DNA from: RUG14871 sp045539425
GTDB lineage: Bacteria > Bacillota_I > Bacilli_A > Erysipelotrichales > Erysipelotrichaceae
Assembly (NCBI GenBank): GCA_045539425.1
Contig: JAZQFH010000003.1
Location: 7,178 to 71,177, forward strand
DNA: 64,000 nucleotides
Direction of reading: 5' to 3'
The notes below the pieces were generated by a model that was not told the DNA's origin, searched no databases, and saw nothing but the letters and a program-made list of their open reading frames with translations. Positions within the stretch are counted from its first letter, which is position 1; each line of letters opens with the position of its first letter. This document shows positions 1 through 7,585 of this stretch, piece after piece. Both the position numbers and the translations under genes were made by a program.

Positions 1-319
1 CGTGACCGCAGGCATGCATTCTGCCTTCCGTTAAACTCTGATAGGGAAGTCCGGTTTTTTCATAAATCTCCAGTGCATCGTGGTCCGCCCTTAACATCAC
101 GCACTTCCCGCCTTCTTTTTTCCCGTAGACATGTGCGATCACACCGCTTTTCGGCAGCTTCTCGTAAGGAATTTTTGCCTCATCCAACAGAGTGCAGAGG
201 TATTCCTGCGTCATTTTGCACTCCATGCCGATCTCCGGATTCTGATGCAGTTTTCTGCGGATCTTTACCGCTTCGGGATAGATTTCTTCACATGCTTTTC
301 TGATTTCTTCCGCTCTCAT
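1..319 (-). CDS. M20-family zinc amidohydrolase, N-terminal part
   Basis: First 106 residues of a metallo-amidohydrolase of the peptidase M20 / amidohydrolase group (hippurate hydrolase, N-acetyl-diaminopimelate deacetylase and relatives); the rest lies beyond the left edge. Seen: RRKLHQNPEIG at residues 21-31, the metal-site block RADHDAL at 77-83, and MHACGH at 101-106, ending at the edge. The family hydrolyses N-acyl bonds of amino acids or peptides with two metal ions, normally in the cytoplasm. The ATG at 319 follows an AGGTGG ribosome site at good spacing. The gene is read away from the feo operon terminator, so it is a separate unit. The exact substrate cannot be told from this part. 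Confidence 0.85.
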   Translation of the reverse strand, partial: MRAEEIRKACEEIYPEAVKIRRKLHQNPEIGMECKMTQEYLCTLLDEAKIPYEKLPKSGVIAHVYGKKEGGKCVMLRADHDALEIYEKTGLPYQSLTEGRMHACGH

Positions 320-390
320 TTTGTCCACCTGTAATATCTTCCTTACAACGTATTTTACCATACGCGAATCGAATCTGCGCGAAAACACAA

Positions 391-410
391 AAACCGCATT
401 TCTGCGGTTT
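391..410 (-). terminator. Terminator of the feo operon
   Basis: An 8-bp perfect stem (AAACCGCA / TGCGGTTT) with a 4-base loop. Read on the minus strand it is followed by a T-rich stretch. It lies just after the last feo gene. Confidence 0.75.
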
Positions 411-431
411 GTTGCGTGTTGCTATGAATTT

Positions 432-617
432 TCAGGAAGCTGTCTTGACTCTGTGGCATTTTCCGTGCAAAGCACAGTTCGCGCATCCGTGAGAGCACGA
501 AGTTCTTCCGTACTTACGGTCATTGATCATACTTCTTATGATCAGAGCGACAACAGCCAGTAAGATGAGCAGGACCAGAATGGTACCCGCATTGTTTCTG
601 AGAAACAGCATGATCAA
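432..617 (-). CDS. FeoB-associated Cys-rich membrane protein
   Basis: A 61-residue single-pass membrane protein. One hydrophobic helix covers about residues 10-28 and is followed by a short basic tail with four cysteines in the pattern CSHGCANCALHGKC. This layout is typical of the small Cys-rich proteins encoded just after feoB in Firmicutes; their role is presumed to be in ferrous-iron uptake but is not established. It starts 15 bp after the feoB stop and ends before the operon terminator, so it is the last gene of the feo unit. A second in-frame ATG at codon 3 is an alternative start. Confidence 0.8.
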   Translation of the reverse strand: MIMLFLRNNAGTILVLLILLAVVALIIRSMINDRKYGRTSCSHGCANCALHGKCHRVKTAS

Positions 618-632
618 TTCTCCTTTCTTAAA

Positions 633-3044
633 TTAGTCTTTATATGGATCCTTGCGAACAAGGAAGTAGATAATGCAGGCGACTGCAGCGACTGCCAGAA
701 TCGTACCGATGATATTGCCGCTGCCTGCTAACATGGCACCTAACTGATAGACCACAAAGGCGACCACATAGGCGACAAGACACTGGTAGGCAATGGCGAA
801 CCATGTCCACTTGGCGTTGTTCATTTCTCTCTTGATGGCACCGATGGCCGCAAAGCACGGCGCGCATAAGAGGTTGAAGGCCAGGAAGCTGTATCCGCTG
901 TAGGATGTGAAGGCATTCGCCAGCGCACGGTAAACCGTCGGAGCTTCTCCTCTGTATAAGATGCCCATCGTGCCGACGATGTTTTCCTTCGCAATCAGAC
1001 CCGTCACGCTTGCGACAACCGCTCTCCAGTTACCCCATCCGAGAGGTTTGAAGATCCAGGCGATCGCATTTCCGCACATGGCCAGAATGGAGAGACTGAT
1101 TTCCTCTTCTTCCAGCATACGGAAACCGCCGTCGGCGAAACCGAAGCGGGAGAGGAACCAGACCACGATCGTACTTAATAAGATAACCGTACCGGCCTTC
1201 TTAATGAAGGACCAGCCGCGTTCCCACATCGAACGTAATACGTTCATCAGTGTCGGCATATGGTAAGCAGGCAGTTCCATAACAAATGGAGCCGGATCTC
1301 CTGCGAACATCTTTGTTTTCTTTAAAATGATACCGCTGACGATAATCGTTGCCATACCCAGGAAATAGGCACTCGTGGAGACCCACGGAGAGTTTCCGAA
1401 TAAGGCACCGGCAATCATACCGATGAACGGAACTTTCGCACCGCACGGAATGAATGTTGTCGTCATGATCGTCATACGTCTGTCACGTTCATTCTCGATC
1501 GTACGGGATGCCATAACACCCGGGATACCGCAGCCGGTACCGACTAAGATCGGAATGAAGGATTTTCCGGATAATCCGAAACGGCGGAAGACACGGTCCA
1601 GAACGAAGGCAATACGTGCCATGTAACCGCAGGATTCCAGGAAAGCAAGTAAGAAGAAGAGGACCAGCATCTGCGGGACGAAGCCCAAGACCGATCCGAC
1701 ACCGGCGACGATACCGTCTAAGATCAGACCTTTCAGCCAGTCAGCACAGTTGAGCTTGTCTAACAATTCTTCCACTAAGACCGGAATACCCTTGACCCAG
1801 ACACCGTAATCAGCCGGATCCGGTTCCGTGGCGTCATATTTTTCCATGACGCTCATGGCACTCGTCAGATCTTCATACGTGTAAGTAACATCTTCCGTTG
1901 CCAGCGTTTCTTCATCTTCCAGAACATAATCTGCTGTTGCACCCGGCTGGATCTGTGCGTAGGCGCTCTTTAAATCATCCAGAGTGACCTCTTCATCCAT
2001 GCCGATAAAGGCATCGACGACGTTTGCGGCTTCGCCGTATTCCTCGGCTACTTCCTCATACTGTGCACTACCGATTCCAAAGAGATGGAAACCGTCTCCG
2101 AAGAGTCCGTCGTTTGCCCAGTCCGTTGCGGAAGCACCGACCGTGACCATGGAGATGTAATAGACTAAGAACATCACTAACGCGAAGATCGGTAAGCCGA
2201 GCCAGCGGTTGGTGACGATCTGGTCGATCTTATCCGAAGTGGAAAGTTCTCCGACCTTTTTCTTCTTATAGGAACTCTTTAAGATTTCCCCGATATAAAT
2301 GTAACGTTCGTTAGTGATGATGCTTTCCGCATCGTCATCCAGTTCTTTTTCCGCAGCCTGGATGTCTTTTTCAATATGATCCAGCGTTGCTTTCGGCAGA
2401 TTCAGCTGCTCTAAGACTTTCTCATCACGTTCGAAGATCTTGACCGCATACCATCTCTGCTTTTCTTCCGGCAGACTGTGAACCGCTGCTTCTTCAATGT
2501 GGGCTAATGCGTGTTCCACAACACCGGAGAACTTGTGCATCGGAATCGTCTTGCCGCTCTTGGCTGCCTTAATTGCCGCTTCCGCCGCTTCCATGACACC
2601 CGTTTCCTTTAAGGCAGAGATCTGAACGATCTTCACACCAAGCTGACGGCTCAGCTCTTCCACATTGATGTGGTCGCCGTTCTTCTCGACAACGTCCATC
2701 ATGTTGATGGCGACGACTGTCGGGATGCCAAGTTCCGTTAACTGTGTTGTCAGATACAGGTTACGCTCCAGGTTAGAGCCGTCAACGATGTTCAGAATCG
2801 CATCCGGGCGTTCATTGACCAGATAGTTTCTGGCGATGACTTCTTCCGTTGTATACGGAGAAAGGGAATAAATACCCGGAAGGTCGGCGATCGTAACATC
2901 GTCATGCTTCTTCAGTTTTCCTTCTTTTTTCTCAACCGTGACGCCCGGCCAGTTACCGACGAACTGGTTGGAGCCTGTCAGGGCATTGAACAGTGTGGTT
3001 TTCCCGCTGTTCGGGTTACCTGCTAATGCAATTTTCCAACTCAT
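633..3044 (-). CDS. feoB: Ferrous iron transport protein B (GTPase-permease)
   Basis: Inner-membrane Fe(II) transporter with a cytosolic G domain. G1 GNPNSGKTT is at residues 9-17, the G2 region around GNWPGVTV at 30-37, G3 DLPG at 54-57, G4 NMMD at 114-117 and G5 SALKETG near 143-149. A helical spacer domain follows, then the membrane part from about residue 282 with two Gate-type nucleoside-recognition blocks, including GTGCGIPGVMASR. Odd point: between the first TM helix and the conserved LDGIVAGVGSV block there is an insertion of roughly 90-100 residues (about 320-412), strongly acidic (runs such as EDEE). It would lie in the loop after TM1 and is absent from the classic E. coli layout. 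Spacing to the upstream feoA is 28 bp. Start supported by AAAGGAT before the ATG. Confidence 0.96.
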   Translation of the reverse strand: MSWKIALAGNPNSGKTTLFNALTGSNQFVGNWPGVTVEKKEGKLKKHDDVTIADLPGIYSLSPYTTEEVIARNYLVNERPDAILNIVDGSNLERNLYLTTQLTELGIPTVVAINMMDVVEKNGDHINVEELSRQLGVKIVQISALKETGVMEAAEAAIKAAKSGKTIPMHKFSGVVEHALAHIEEAAVHSLPEEKQRWYAVKIFERDEKVLEQLNLPKATLDHIEKDIQAAEKELDDDAESIITNERYIYIGEILKSSYKKKKVGELSTSDKIDQIVTNRWLGLPIFALVMFLVYYISMVTVGASATDWANDGLFGDGFHLFGIGSAQYEEVAEEYGEAANVVDAFIGMDEEVTLDDLKSAYAQIQPGATADYVLEDEETLATEDVTYTYEDLTSAMSVMEKYDATEPDPADYGVWVKGIPVLVEELLDKLNCADWLKGLILDGIVAGVGSVLGFVPQMLVLFFLLAFLESCGYMARIAFVLDRVFRRFGLSGKSFIPILVGTGCGIPGVMASRTIENERDRRMTIMTTTFIPCGAKVPFIGMIAGALFGNSPWVSTSAYFLGMATIIVSGIILKKTKMFAGDPAPFVMELPAYHMPTLMNVLRSMWERGWSFIKKAGTVILLSTIVVWFLSRFGFADGGFRMLEEEEISLSILAMCGNAIAWIFKPLGWGNWRAVVASVTGLIAKENIVGTMGILYRGEAPTVYRALANAFTSYSGYSFLAFNLLCAPCFAAIGAIKREMNNAKWTWFAIAYQCLVAYVVAFVVYQLGAMLAGSGNIIGTILAVAAVACIIYFLVRKDPYKD

Positions 3045-3072
3045 AAAATTCTATCCTTTCCCAAAAAGCGGA

Positions 3073-3294
3073 TTACTCCACTTCAATCATCTCTGCATCT
3101 TCTTTTCTTAAAGACAGCTCGTATCCACGGACTGTCAGTTCCAGCGGATCGCCGAGCGGAGCCACTTTACGGACGTAGATTTCCACACCCTTGGTGATTC
3201 CCATGTCCATGATTCTTCTCTTCACGGCACCTGTTCCGTGCAGCTTTACGACTTTCGCCGTGCCGCCGATAGGGACTTCTCTTAACGTTTTCAT
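3073..3294 (-). CDS. feoA: FeoA-domain protein (second copy, next to feoB)
   Basis: A 73-residue protein made of one FeoA SH3-like domain: MKTLREVPIGGTAKVVKL, then the IMDMGITKGVEIYVRKVAPLGDP core that is diagnostic of the family. FeoA is a small cytosolic partner of FeoB that is needed for iron uptake in several species. It is the second of two feoA genes in tandem, sits directly before feoB, and has a strong GGGAGG ribosome site. Its sequence differs clearly from the first copy, so the pair is an old duplication rather than a recent one. Confidence 0.92.
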   Translation of the reverse strand: MKTLREVPIGGTAKVVKLHGTGAVKRRIMDMGITKGVEIYVRKVAPLGDPLELTVRGYELSLRKEDAEMIEVE

Positions 3295-3308
3295 TTCAAT
3301 ACCTCCCG

Positions 3309-3521
3309 TTAAATCATTATTTTTGCAGCCATATCCCTGTTCAGGGCGACTCTGGATTCTTTCACATTGACGATCAGATTACCGTTCAATTGCGTGATTA
3401 CACGGATCCTAGCTCCTACTACGAAGCCGAGGTCCTCCAGATGCTGCTTCACTTCATTGTTTCCTCCGATTTTACGGATGATGTTTTCTTCATTCGGATT
3501 TGCAAAAGTTAATGGCATCAT
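3309..3521 (-). CDS. feoA: FeoA-domain protein (first copy of the operon)
   Basis: A 70-residue single-domain FeoA protein: MMPLTFANPNEE, then HLEDLGFVVGARIRVI and the NLIVNVKESRVALNRDMA tail typical of FeoA. It is the first gene of the feo operon and starts 14 bp before the second feoA. GAGGTGA precedes the double ATG. Two separate FeoA proteins with one FeoB is a common arrangement in Firmicutes; the two may form a hetero-assembly on FeoB, but nothing here proves it. Confidence 0.92.
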   Translation of the reverse strand: MMPLTFANPNEENIIRKIGGNNEVKQHLEDLGFVVGARIRVITQLNGNLIVNVKESRVALNRDMAAKIMI

Positions 3522-3543
3522 AACTACTCACCTCTTTCACAAA

Positions 3544-3559
3544 GTTACCCTTTGCTAAC
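3544..3559. promoter_or_regulatory. Second feo operator-like palindrome
   Basis: GTTACCCTTTGCTAAC has the same 16-bp layout (GTTA, 8-base centre, TAAC) as the site inside the promoter and lies exactly 28 bp from it, between the -10 box and the first feoA. This fits a second binding site for the same metal-dependent repressor. Confidence 0.6.
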
Positions 3560-3565
3560 TACTTC

Positions 3566-3594
3566 ATTATAGTTAGTCAGCGCTAACCTGTCAA
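3566..3594 (-). promoter_or_regulatory. feo promoter
   Basis: On the minus strand the sequence reads TTGACA, 17 bases, TATAAT: a perfect consensus sigma-70/sigma-A promoter at optimal spacing. It drives feoA-feoA-feoB and the Cys-rich gene. A promoter this strong must be held down by a repressor; the palindrome in its spacer is the obvious site. Confidence 0.88.
3572..3587. promoter_or_regulatory. Operator in the feo promoter spacer
   Basis: GTTAGTCAGCGCTAAC, with arms GTTAG and CTAAC around a 6-base centre, fills the spacer between -35 and -10. The GTTAG/CTAAC arms resemble the TTAGG..CCTAA arms of DtxR/IdeR/MntR-type metal-repressor boxes. That the regulator is of the DtxR family is inference; no such gene lies in this window. 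Confidence 0.7.
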
Positions 3595-3603
3595 CGTCAT
3601 TTT

Positions 3604-3632
3604 TTGCACTTTCTTTCTTTTTTGTAGTGCAA
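3604..3632. repeat. TTGCACT / AGTGCAA inverted repeat before the PRD regulator
   Basis: Two 7-bp arms 15 bases apart, upstream of a TATAAT at 3648-3653 that is a likely -10 box for the regulator gene. The same TGCAC core appears again at 5684-5730, after the gene. It may be an autoregulatory site. Confidence 0.45.
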
Positions 3633-3681
3633 TGAAGCGGAATCAGTTATAATTTTTATATTAATAATAAGGAGTAGACGC

Positions 3682-5685
3682 ATGAAGATCACACGTAACC
3701 GACATCTGCATATTCTGAGCGCTCTGCTCGGCGCGAACGCTCCCCTTTCTTCCAGCGAACTTGCCAACCGTTCCGATTCTTCCATTCGGACCGTCAAGCA
3801 GGATATTCAGGAGCTGAACCTCGCCTTGAGCAAAGAAGGATCCGCCCGGATTCTTTCGCGCAAGAGTCTCGGATACCAGCTTGAACCGCTGGACGCGGAA
3901 AAGTATCAGGCACTATTTACCAGTGTCTCTGTCATGCAGCTCCTGTATCAGAAGATTTCAATCGAATCCATGAACCGCTCTTTCTACATCCTGAAGCGCT
4001 TCTTATCCGATGGCGCTGTCAGCATGGAGGAGCTTGCAGACTATTTCTTTCTTTCCAAAGCCTCCTTCCGGGAGGATTTCAAGCGTTCCGTGCGCTTTCT
4101 GGCATCCTATGATATCCGCGTGGAAAACGCCGGAAAGCAGATCTACCGCATTATCGGAGCGGAACAGGATATCCGTCAGGCAATGGTCGAAGTTCATGCC
4201 TCGCAATATCATGATTTCGAAATGCTTTACTCCTATGAACCTTTCAATGAGGAGTTTTATTCACAGCGGCGCGAATACGATGATCTGCGTCATGCCATGC
4301 TCAAAATGGTCCGCGAAAGCAGGATCACGCTGACCGACCTCGGCTCCAAAAAGATTGCGACATTGCTCTGTCTTTCCTTAAGGCGCAGAAAAAAAGGGCT
4401 TCATCCCTCCATTGATCCCGCTATGGCGGAAAAGATCCGTGAGACCTACGACTACGCTCTGGCAAAAGAAATCTTCCACATGGCACTAAATACAGAGGAA
4501 GCGGAAGAGAGTGAAATTCTCAATCTGGCACGGATGATGCTCTGTTTCCGCGATCTGGACCTGCGCTCCGGCGATTCTCCGGAGCTTCCGGAATATCTGC
4601 TTCGTCAGAACGCTACTCTATATGATTCCGTTCGTGAATACATGGCTTCCCAGGTTGCCCGGGCTCTCTTCAGCACGGATATGTTCTACATTTTTGACAA
4701 AAGCTTTGAATCCATGCAGCTGCAGATCTTCCTCACCCATTACTTCGACTCCACCAAGCGGCACAGGATCGTCACATACGTGGAACAGGAGGAATATCTG
4801 ACTTCTCCGATGGCACTGGAGCTCACCCGGATCAACATGCTGCAGCTCGAAACGCTTTTACAGGAGGAGATCAATGACTCCACGATTCTGGGCTACTCTT
4901 CTCTTTACGAGGAGCTCTTACGCCGCGTTTCGCTGAAATACAACCGGATGCGCCTTGCCATCACCTCCGTACAGGGACTTCCCTACGCCTATCAGGTCCG
5001 CCAGCGGCTGATGGAACATTTTTCCGCTTACATCCGTTCGACCGAAGTTCACAATCTCTACGAATTTCGCCGTTATGATTTTTCCCAGTTTGACTGCATC
5101 ATCATGACCGGGCTGACCCTGTATTACGTCTATCCGATCAAACTGGTCCGCTACCGGCCGCTGGAGCTGGAAAACAATACGATCCGCATGTTCCGGGAAG
5201 TGTTCGCGGACGGATTTGACCGCTCTTATCTGGAGAAGATCAAGCAGATGACACACCTGCACAAAGACGTGAATATTTCTTCAGCGGAATCCTTTATGGA
5301 AGCGCTCAGCTACCGCTATGGAAAAGATGATCAAAGCCAGCAGGAACTGCTGTCTTCCTTTATAAAAAAAGAGCGCATGCTCTCCCAGCTTGTCAGTAAG
5401 ACCGGAGTGCTGCTCACTTTCCTGTCTTACCGCTATACGGAGCGCGAATTCATTGATATCATCTCCCCGTCCCAGACGGTTTCCTACGGCGGCTTCCAGA
5501 AAATCAATTTCATCATCTGCGTCTGTATCCGGGATGATACGGATCTGGCGGACAAGAAAGCGCTGGACAGCATTCTGCAACATCTGATTTATGACAGTAA
5601 GACCATGGAGAAAATTCTTTCCGACAGCGAAAAGACCTACGATGCGATCTTCCAGCAGGTCATCCTCGACTCTTATCAATCGTAG
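3682..5685 (+). CDS. PRD-domain transcriptional regulator of the adjacent PTS operon
   Basis: A 667-residue multi-domain regulator of the BglG/MtlR/LicR class. Residues 1-60 form a winged helix (LSSSELANRSDSSIRTVKQDI); a second Mga/HTH-like segment follows near 90-160; the middle (about 170-410) fits two PRD modules; then come an EIIB-like segment (about 425-510, starting LAITSVQGLPYAY) and an EIIA-like C-terminus (about 520-660). In the family, PTS components phosphorylate His and Cys residues to set activity. Here the EIIB-like part has no Cys at the usual P-loop position, and the EIIA-like part (KTGVLLTFLSYRY) lacks the usual His, so these modules look degenerate. It sits directly upstream of the mannose-family PTS genes, which it most likely controls. 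AAGGAG precedes the ATG. Confidence 0.8.
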   Translation: MKITRNRHLHILSALLGANAPLSSSELANRSDSSIRTVKQDIQELNLALSKEGSARILSRKSLGYQLEPLDAEKYQALFTSVSVMQLLYQKISIESMNRSFYILKRFLSDGAVSMEELADYFFLSKASFREDFKRSVRFLASYDIRVENAGKQIYRIIGAEQDIRQAMVEVHASQYHDFEMLYSYEPFNEEFYSQRREYDDLRHAMLKMVRESRITLTDLGSKKIATLLCLSLRRRKKGLHPSIDPAMAEKIRETYDYALAKEIFHMALNTEEAEESEILNLARMMLCFRDLDLRSGDSPELPEYLLRQNATLYDSVREYMASQVARALFSTDMFYIFDKSFESMQLQIFLTHYFDSTKRHRIVTYVEQEEYLTSPMALELTRINMLQLETLLQEEINDSTILGYSSLYEELLRRVSLKYNRMRLAITSVQGLPYAYQVRQRLMEHFSAYIRSTEVHNLYEFRRYDFSQFDCIIMTGLTLYYVYPIKLVRYRPLELENNTIRMFREVFADGFDRSYLEKIKQMTHLHKDVNISSAESFMEALSYRYGKDDQSQQELLSSFIKKERMLSQLVSKTGVLLTFLSYRYTEREFIDIISPSQTVSYGGFQKINFIICVCIRDDTDLADKKALDSILQHLIYDSKTMEKILSDSEKTYDAIFQQVILDSYQS

Positions 5686-5695
5686 TGCACCCAAT

Positions 5696-5720
5696 TGCAC
5701 CTAATTAGGTGCATTTTTTT
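5696..5720 (+). terminator. Terminator after the PRD regulator
   Basis: TGCACCTAATTAGGTGCA is a perfect 18-bp palindrome followed by seven T. It separates the regulator from the PTS operon. The TGCACC arms match other TGCAC motifs around the gene, so the site may also bind protein. Confidence 0.8.
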
Positions 5721-5752
5721 ATTTTGCACCTTTTTAGAGCTAAATGTCAGCG

Positions 5753-5784
5753 TTTACATTAATATACAAAGAATGATATTCTTT
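5753..5784 (+). promoter_or_regulatory. Promoter of the mannose-family PTS operon with overlapping palindrome
   Basis: TTTACA (5753-5758), 18 bases, TATTCT (5777-5782). A 7-bp inverted repeat AAAGAAT/ATTCTTT with a 3-base centre (5768-5784) covers the -10 box and is a good candidate operator. ATG of the first PTS gene is about 30 bp downstream. Confidence 0.6.
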
Positions 5785-5813
5785 AAGCAGTTAAAAAGAG
5801 AGGCAATAAGATC

Positions 5814-6230
5814 ATGTTAAAATTCTTTATTTCATCTCACGGACATTTCGCCAGCGGAATCAAGAGTTCCGTTGAGATCCTGACCGGCCCGAAATCCAAC
5901 TTCACGGTATTCGATGCCTATGTCAATCAGGATTCCGTCCAGCAGCATCTTGACGAATTCTATGAAACAGTCACTCCGGAAGACAAGGTCATTCTCTTAA
6001 GCGATCTTTACGGCGGAAGCGTCAACCAGGTCATGTACACCTATCTCGACCGCCCGAACACCACTCTGATTGCCGGCGTCAACCTGGCACTCGTTCTGGA
6101 GCTTGCCGTCAGAGAAGAGATTACGGACGAAGAGCTCGAAGAACTGGTGGAACAGAGCAGAGAAATGCTGCGCATTGTCCAGTTCGATAATTCTGATCCG
6201 ATCGAAGAAGACACAGACGGCTTCTTCTAA
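5814..6230 (+). CDS. PTS mannose/fructose/sorbose-family IIA component
   Basis: A 138-residue cytosolic phosphocarrier of the EIIA-Man type. The phosphorylated histidine is His9 in FFISSHGHFASG, and the LLSDLYGGSVNQV block (near residues 61-73) is the second family hallmark. It accepts phosphate from HPr and passes it to the IIB protein encoded next. First gene of the operon IIA-IIB-IIC-IID-deacetylase-nagA. The family transports hexoses and amino sugars; the downstream genes point to an N-acetylated amino sugar. A second His (His11) sits two residues after the likely active one. Confidence 0.92.
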   Translation: MLKFFISSHGHFASGIKSSVEILTGPKSNFTVFDAYVNQDSVQQHLDEFYETVTPEDKVILLSDLYGGSVNQVMYTYLDRPNTTLIAGVNLALVLELAVREEITDEELEELVEQSREMLRIVQFDNSDPIEEDTDGFF

Positions 6231-6259
6231 GATATTTTTTAGGAAAGAGGTATTCAAGC

Positions 6260-6754
6260 ATGTTAAAAGTACTCAGACTCGACGAACGTTTAATCCACGG
6301 CCAGATCGCCATCAAGTGGTCCCGCCACACGGGTGTTGACCGCATCATCGTCGCCAACGACGCTGCCGCAACCAACCCGGTCGTTCAGAAATCCTTAATG
6401 ATGGCTGCTCCTGCCACCTGCAAAGTCGCCATCAAGAAAGTGGATGACGTCATCGAAATGATGAAGAATCCGAAAGCTGCCGATCATGACATTCTCATGC
6501 TCGTCAACAACCCGGATGACCTGTTAACTCTGTTAACAAAGATGGACACAAAACCGGCACTCGTCAACATCGGCAACTACGGCCGTGTTGCTCCGAAGAA
6601 AGGCACGGAAGCCCGCGCATCTTACCGTCCGAACCTTTATCTCTATGATGATGAGAAAGAAACATTAAAGAAAGTGCTGGGATGCGGACTGAACACAGTC
6701 TATCAGACCACACCGGAAGAAACAGCTGAGCCTTTAAGTAAGGCATTAAATTAG
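6260..6754 (+). CDS. PTS mannose/fructose/sorbose-family IIB component
   Basis: A 164-residue cytosolic EIIB of the mannose family. The motif RLDERLIHGQ at residues 6-15 contains the phosphorylated His13, and RIIVANDAAATN near 28-39 is also typical. It takes phosphate from IIA and transfers it to the incoming sugar at the IIC/IID channel. AGGAAAGAGG stands before the ATG, 29 bp after the IIA stop. In this family IIB is a His enzyme, unlike the Cys-type IIB of the cellobiose or fructose families. Confidence 0.93.
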   Translation: MLKVLRLDERLIHGQIAIKWSRHTGVDRIIVANDAAATNPVVQKSLMMAAPATCKVAIKKVDDVIEMMKNPKAADHDILMLVNNPDDLLTLLTKMDTKPALVNIGNYGRVAPKKGTEARASYRPNLYLYDDEKETLKKVLGCGLNTVYQTTPEETAEPLSKALN

Positions 6755-6781
6755 ATTTTAAGAGAGAGGAGGAACTAATTT

Positions 6782-7585
6782 ATGGCTGGTGCTGCATTAT
6801 CAATATGCATCGTTTACTTCCTGCTGAACTACATTGACGAAATCTGCTTATCCTGGCAGGCGTTAACACGTCCAATCGTCATCGCAGCTTTTGCAGGCCT
6901 GGCTTTGGGAGATTTCAGAACAGGCATCATTATGGGTGCTGAACTCGAAGCTATCTTCATGGGTATCTCCGCAATCGGTGGTGTTATCGCTGCTGACGCG
7001 ACGTTATCCTCCGTTATCGCTGTTGCTTACACGATCTTAAACGGTGCAAGCATTCAGGAAGGTGTTGCCATCGCATTCCCGATCGGCACGATCTTAACAA
7101 GCATTAACGGCTTATCCATGTCCCTTATCGCCAACCCGATGGCAGCTTACTGGGAAAAACTGGCAGTGAAAGATCTGAAACAGTTCAAGATTCAGAACTT
7201 TCTCTTCGCAGCTTTCATGAAGCTGATCCCGACAGTTGTCTTATTCATCGCTGTTGCTTACGGTGTTGAAGGTCTGAACAAGTTATTAGCCGCATTACCA
7301 CCATTCATCATGACTGGTCTGAACGCAGCCAGCGGAATGATGATCGCCGTCGGTTTCGCGATCCTGACTTCCATGATCTGGGACAACGAAGTAGGTATCT
7401 TCTTCTTCGTCGGTTATGTTATGGTTGCTTATCTGCATATGGACACAGTCGCTATCGCCATCATCGGCGCAGCCATTGCTGTCACAATGTTCTTCAACAA
7501 CAAACGTCTGATCGATTTGAAAAAGGAATTATTAGCTGCCGGTGTCAATGCCGAAGCTAACACAGATGAGGAGGAATTCTTCTAA
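6782..7585 (+). CDS. PTS mannose-family IIC component
   Basis: A 267-residue, very hydrophobic protein with about seven membrane helices, matching EIIC of the mannose/sorbose family (RPIVIAAFAGLALGDFRTGIIMG-like opening, here split around residues 28-52, and AELEAIFMGISAIGG). With IID it forms the sugar channel. A strong GAGAGGAGG ribosome site precedes the ATG. Its stop codon overlaps the next start (TAATG), so IIC and IID are translationally coupled. Confidence 0.93.
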   Translation: MAGAALSICIVYFLLNYIDEICLSWQALTRPIVIAAFAGLALGDFRTGIIMGAELEAIFMGISAIGGVIAADATLSSVIAVAYTILNGASIQEGVAIAFPIGTILTSINGLSMSLIANPMAAYWEKLAVKDLKQFKIQNFLFAAFMKLIPTVVLFIAVAYGVEGLNKLLAALPPFIMTGLNAASGMMIAVGFAILTSMIWDNEVGIFFFVGYVMVAYLHMDTVAIAIIGAAIAVTMFFNNKRLIDLKKELLAAGVNAEANTDEEEFF

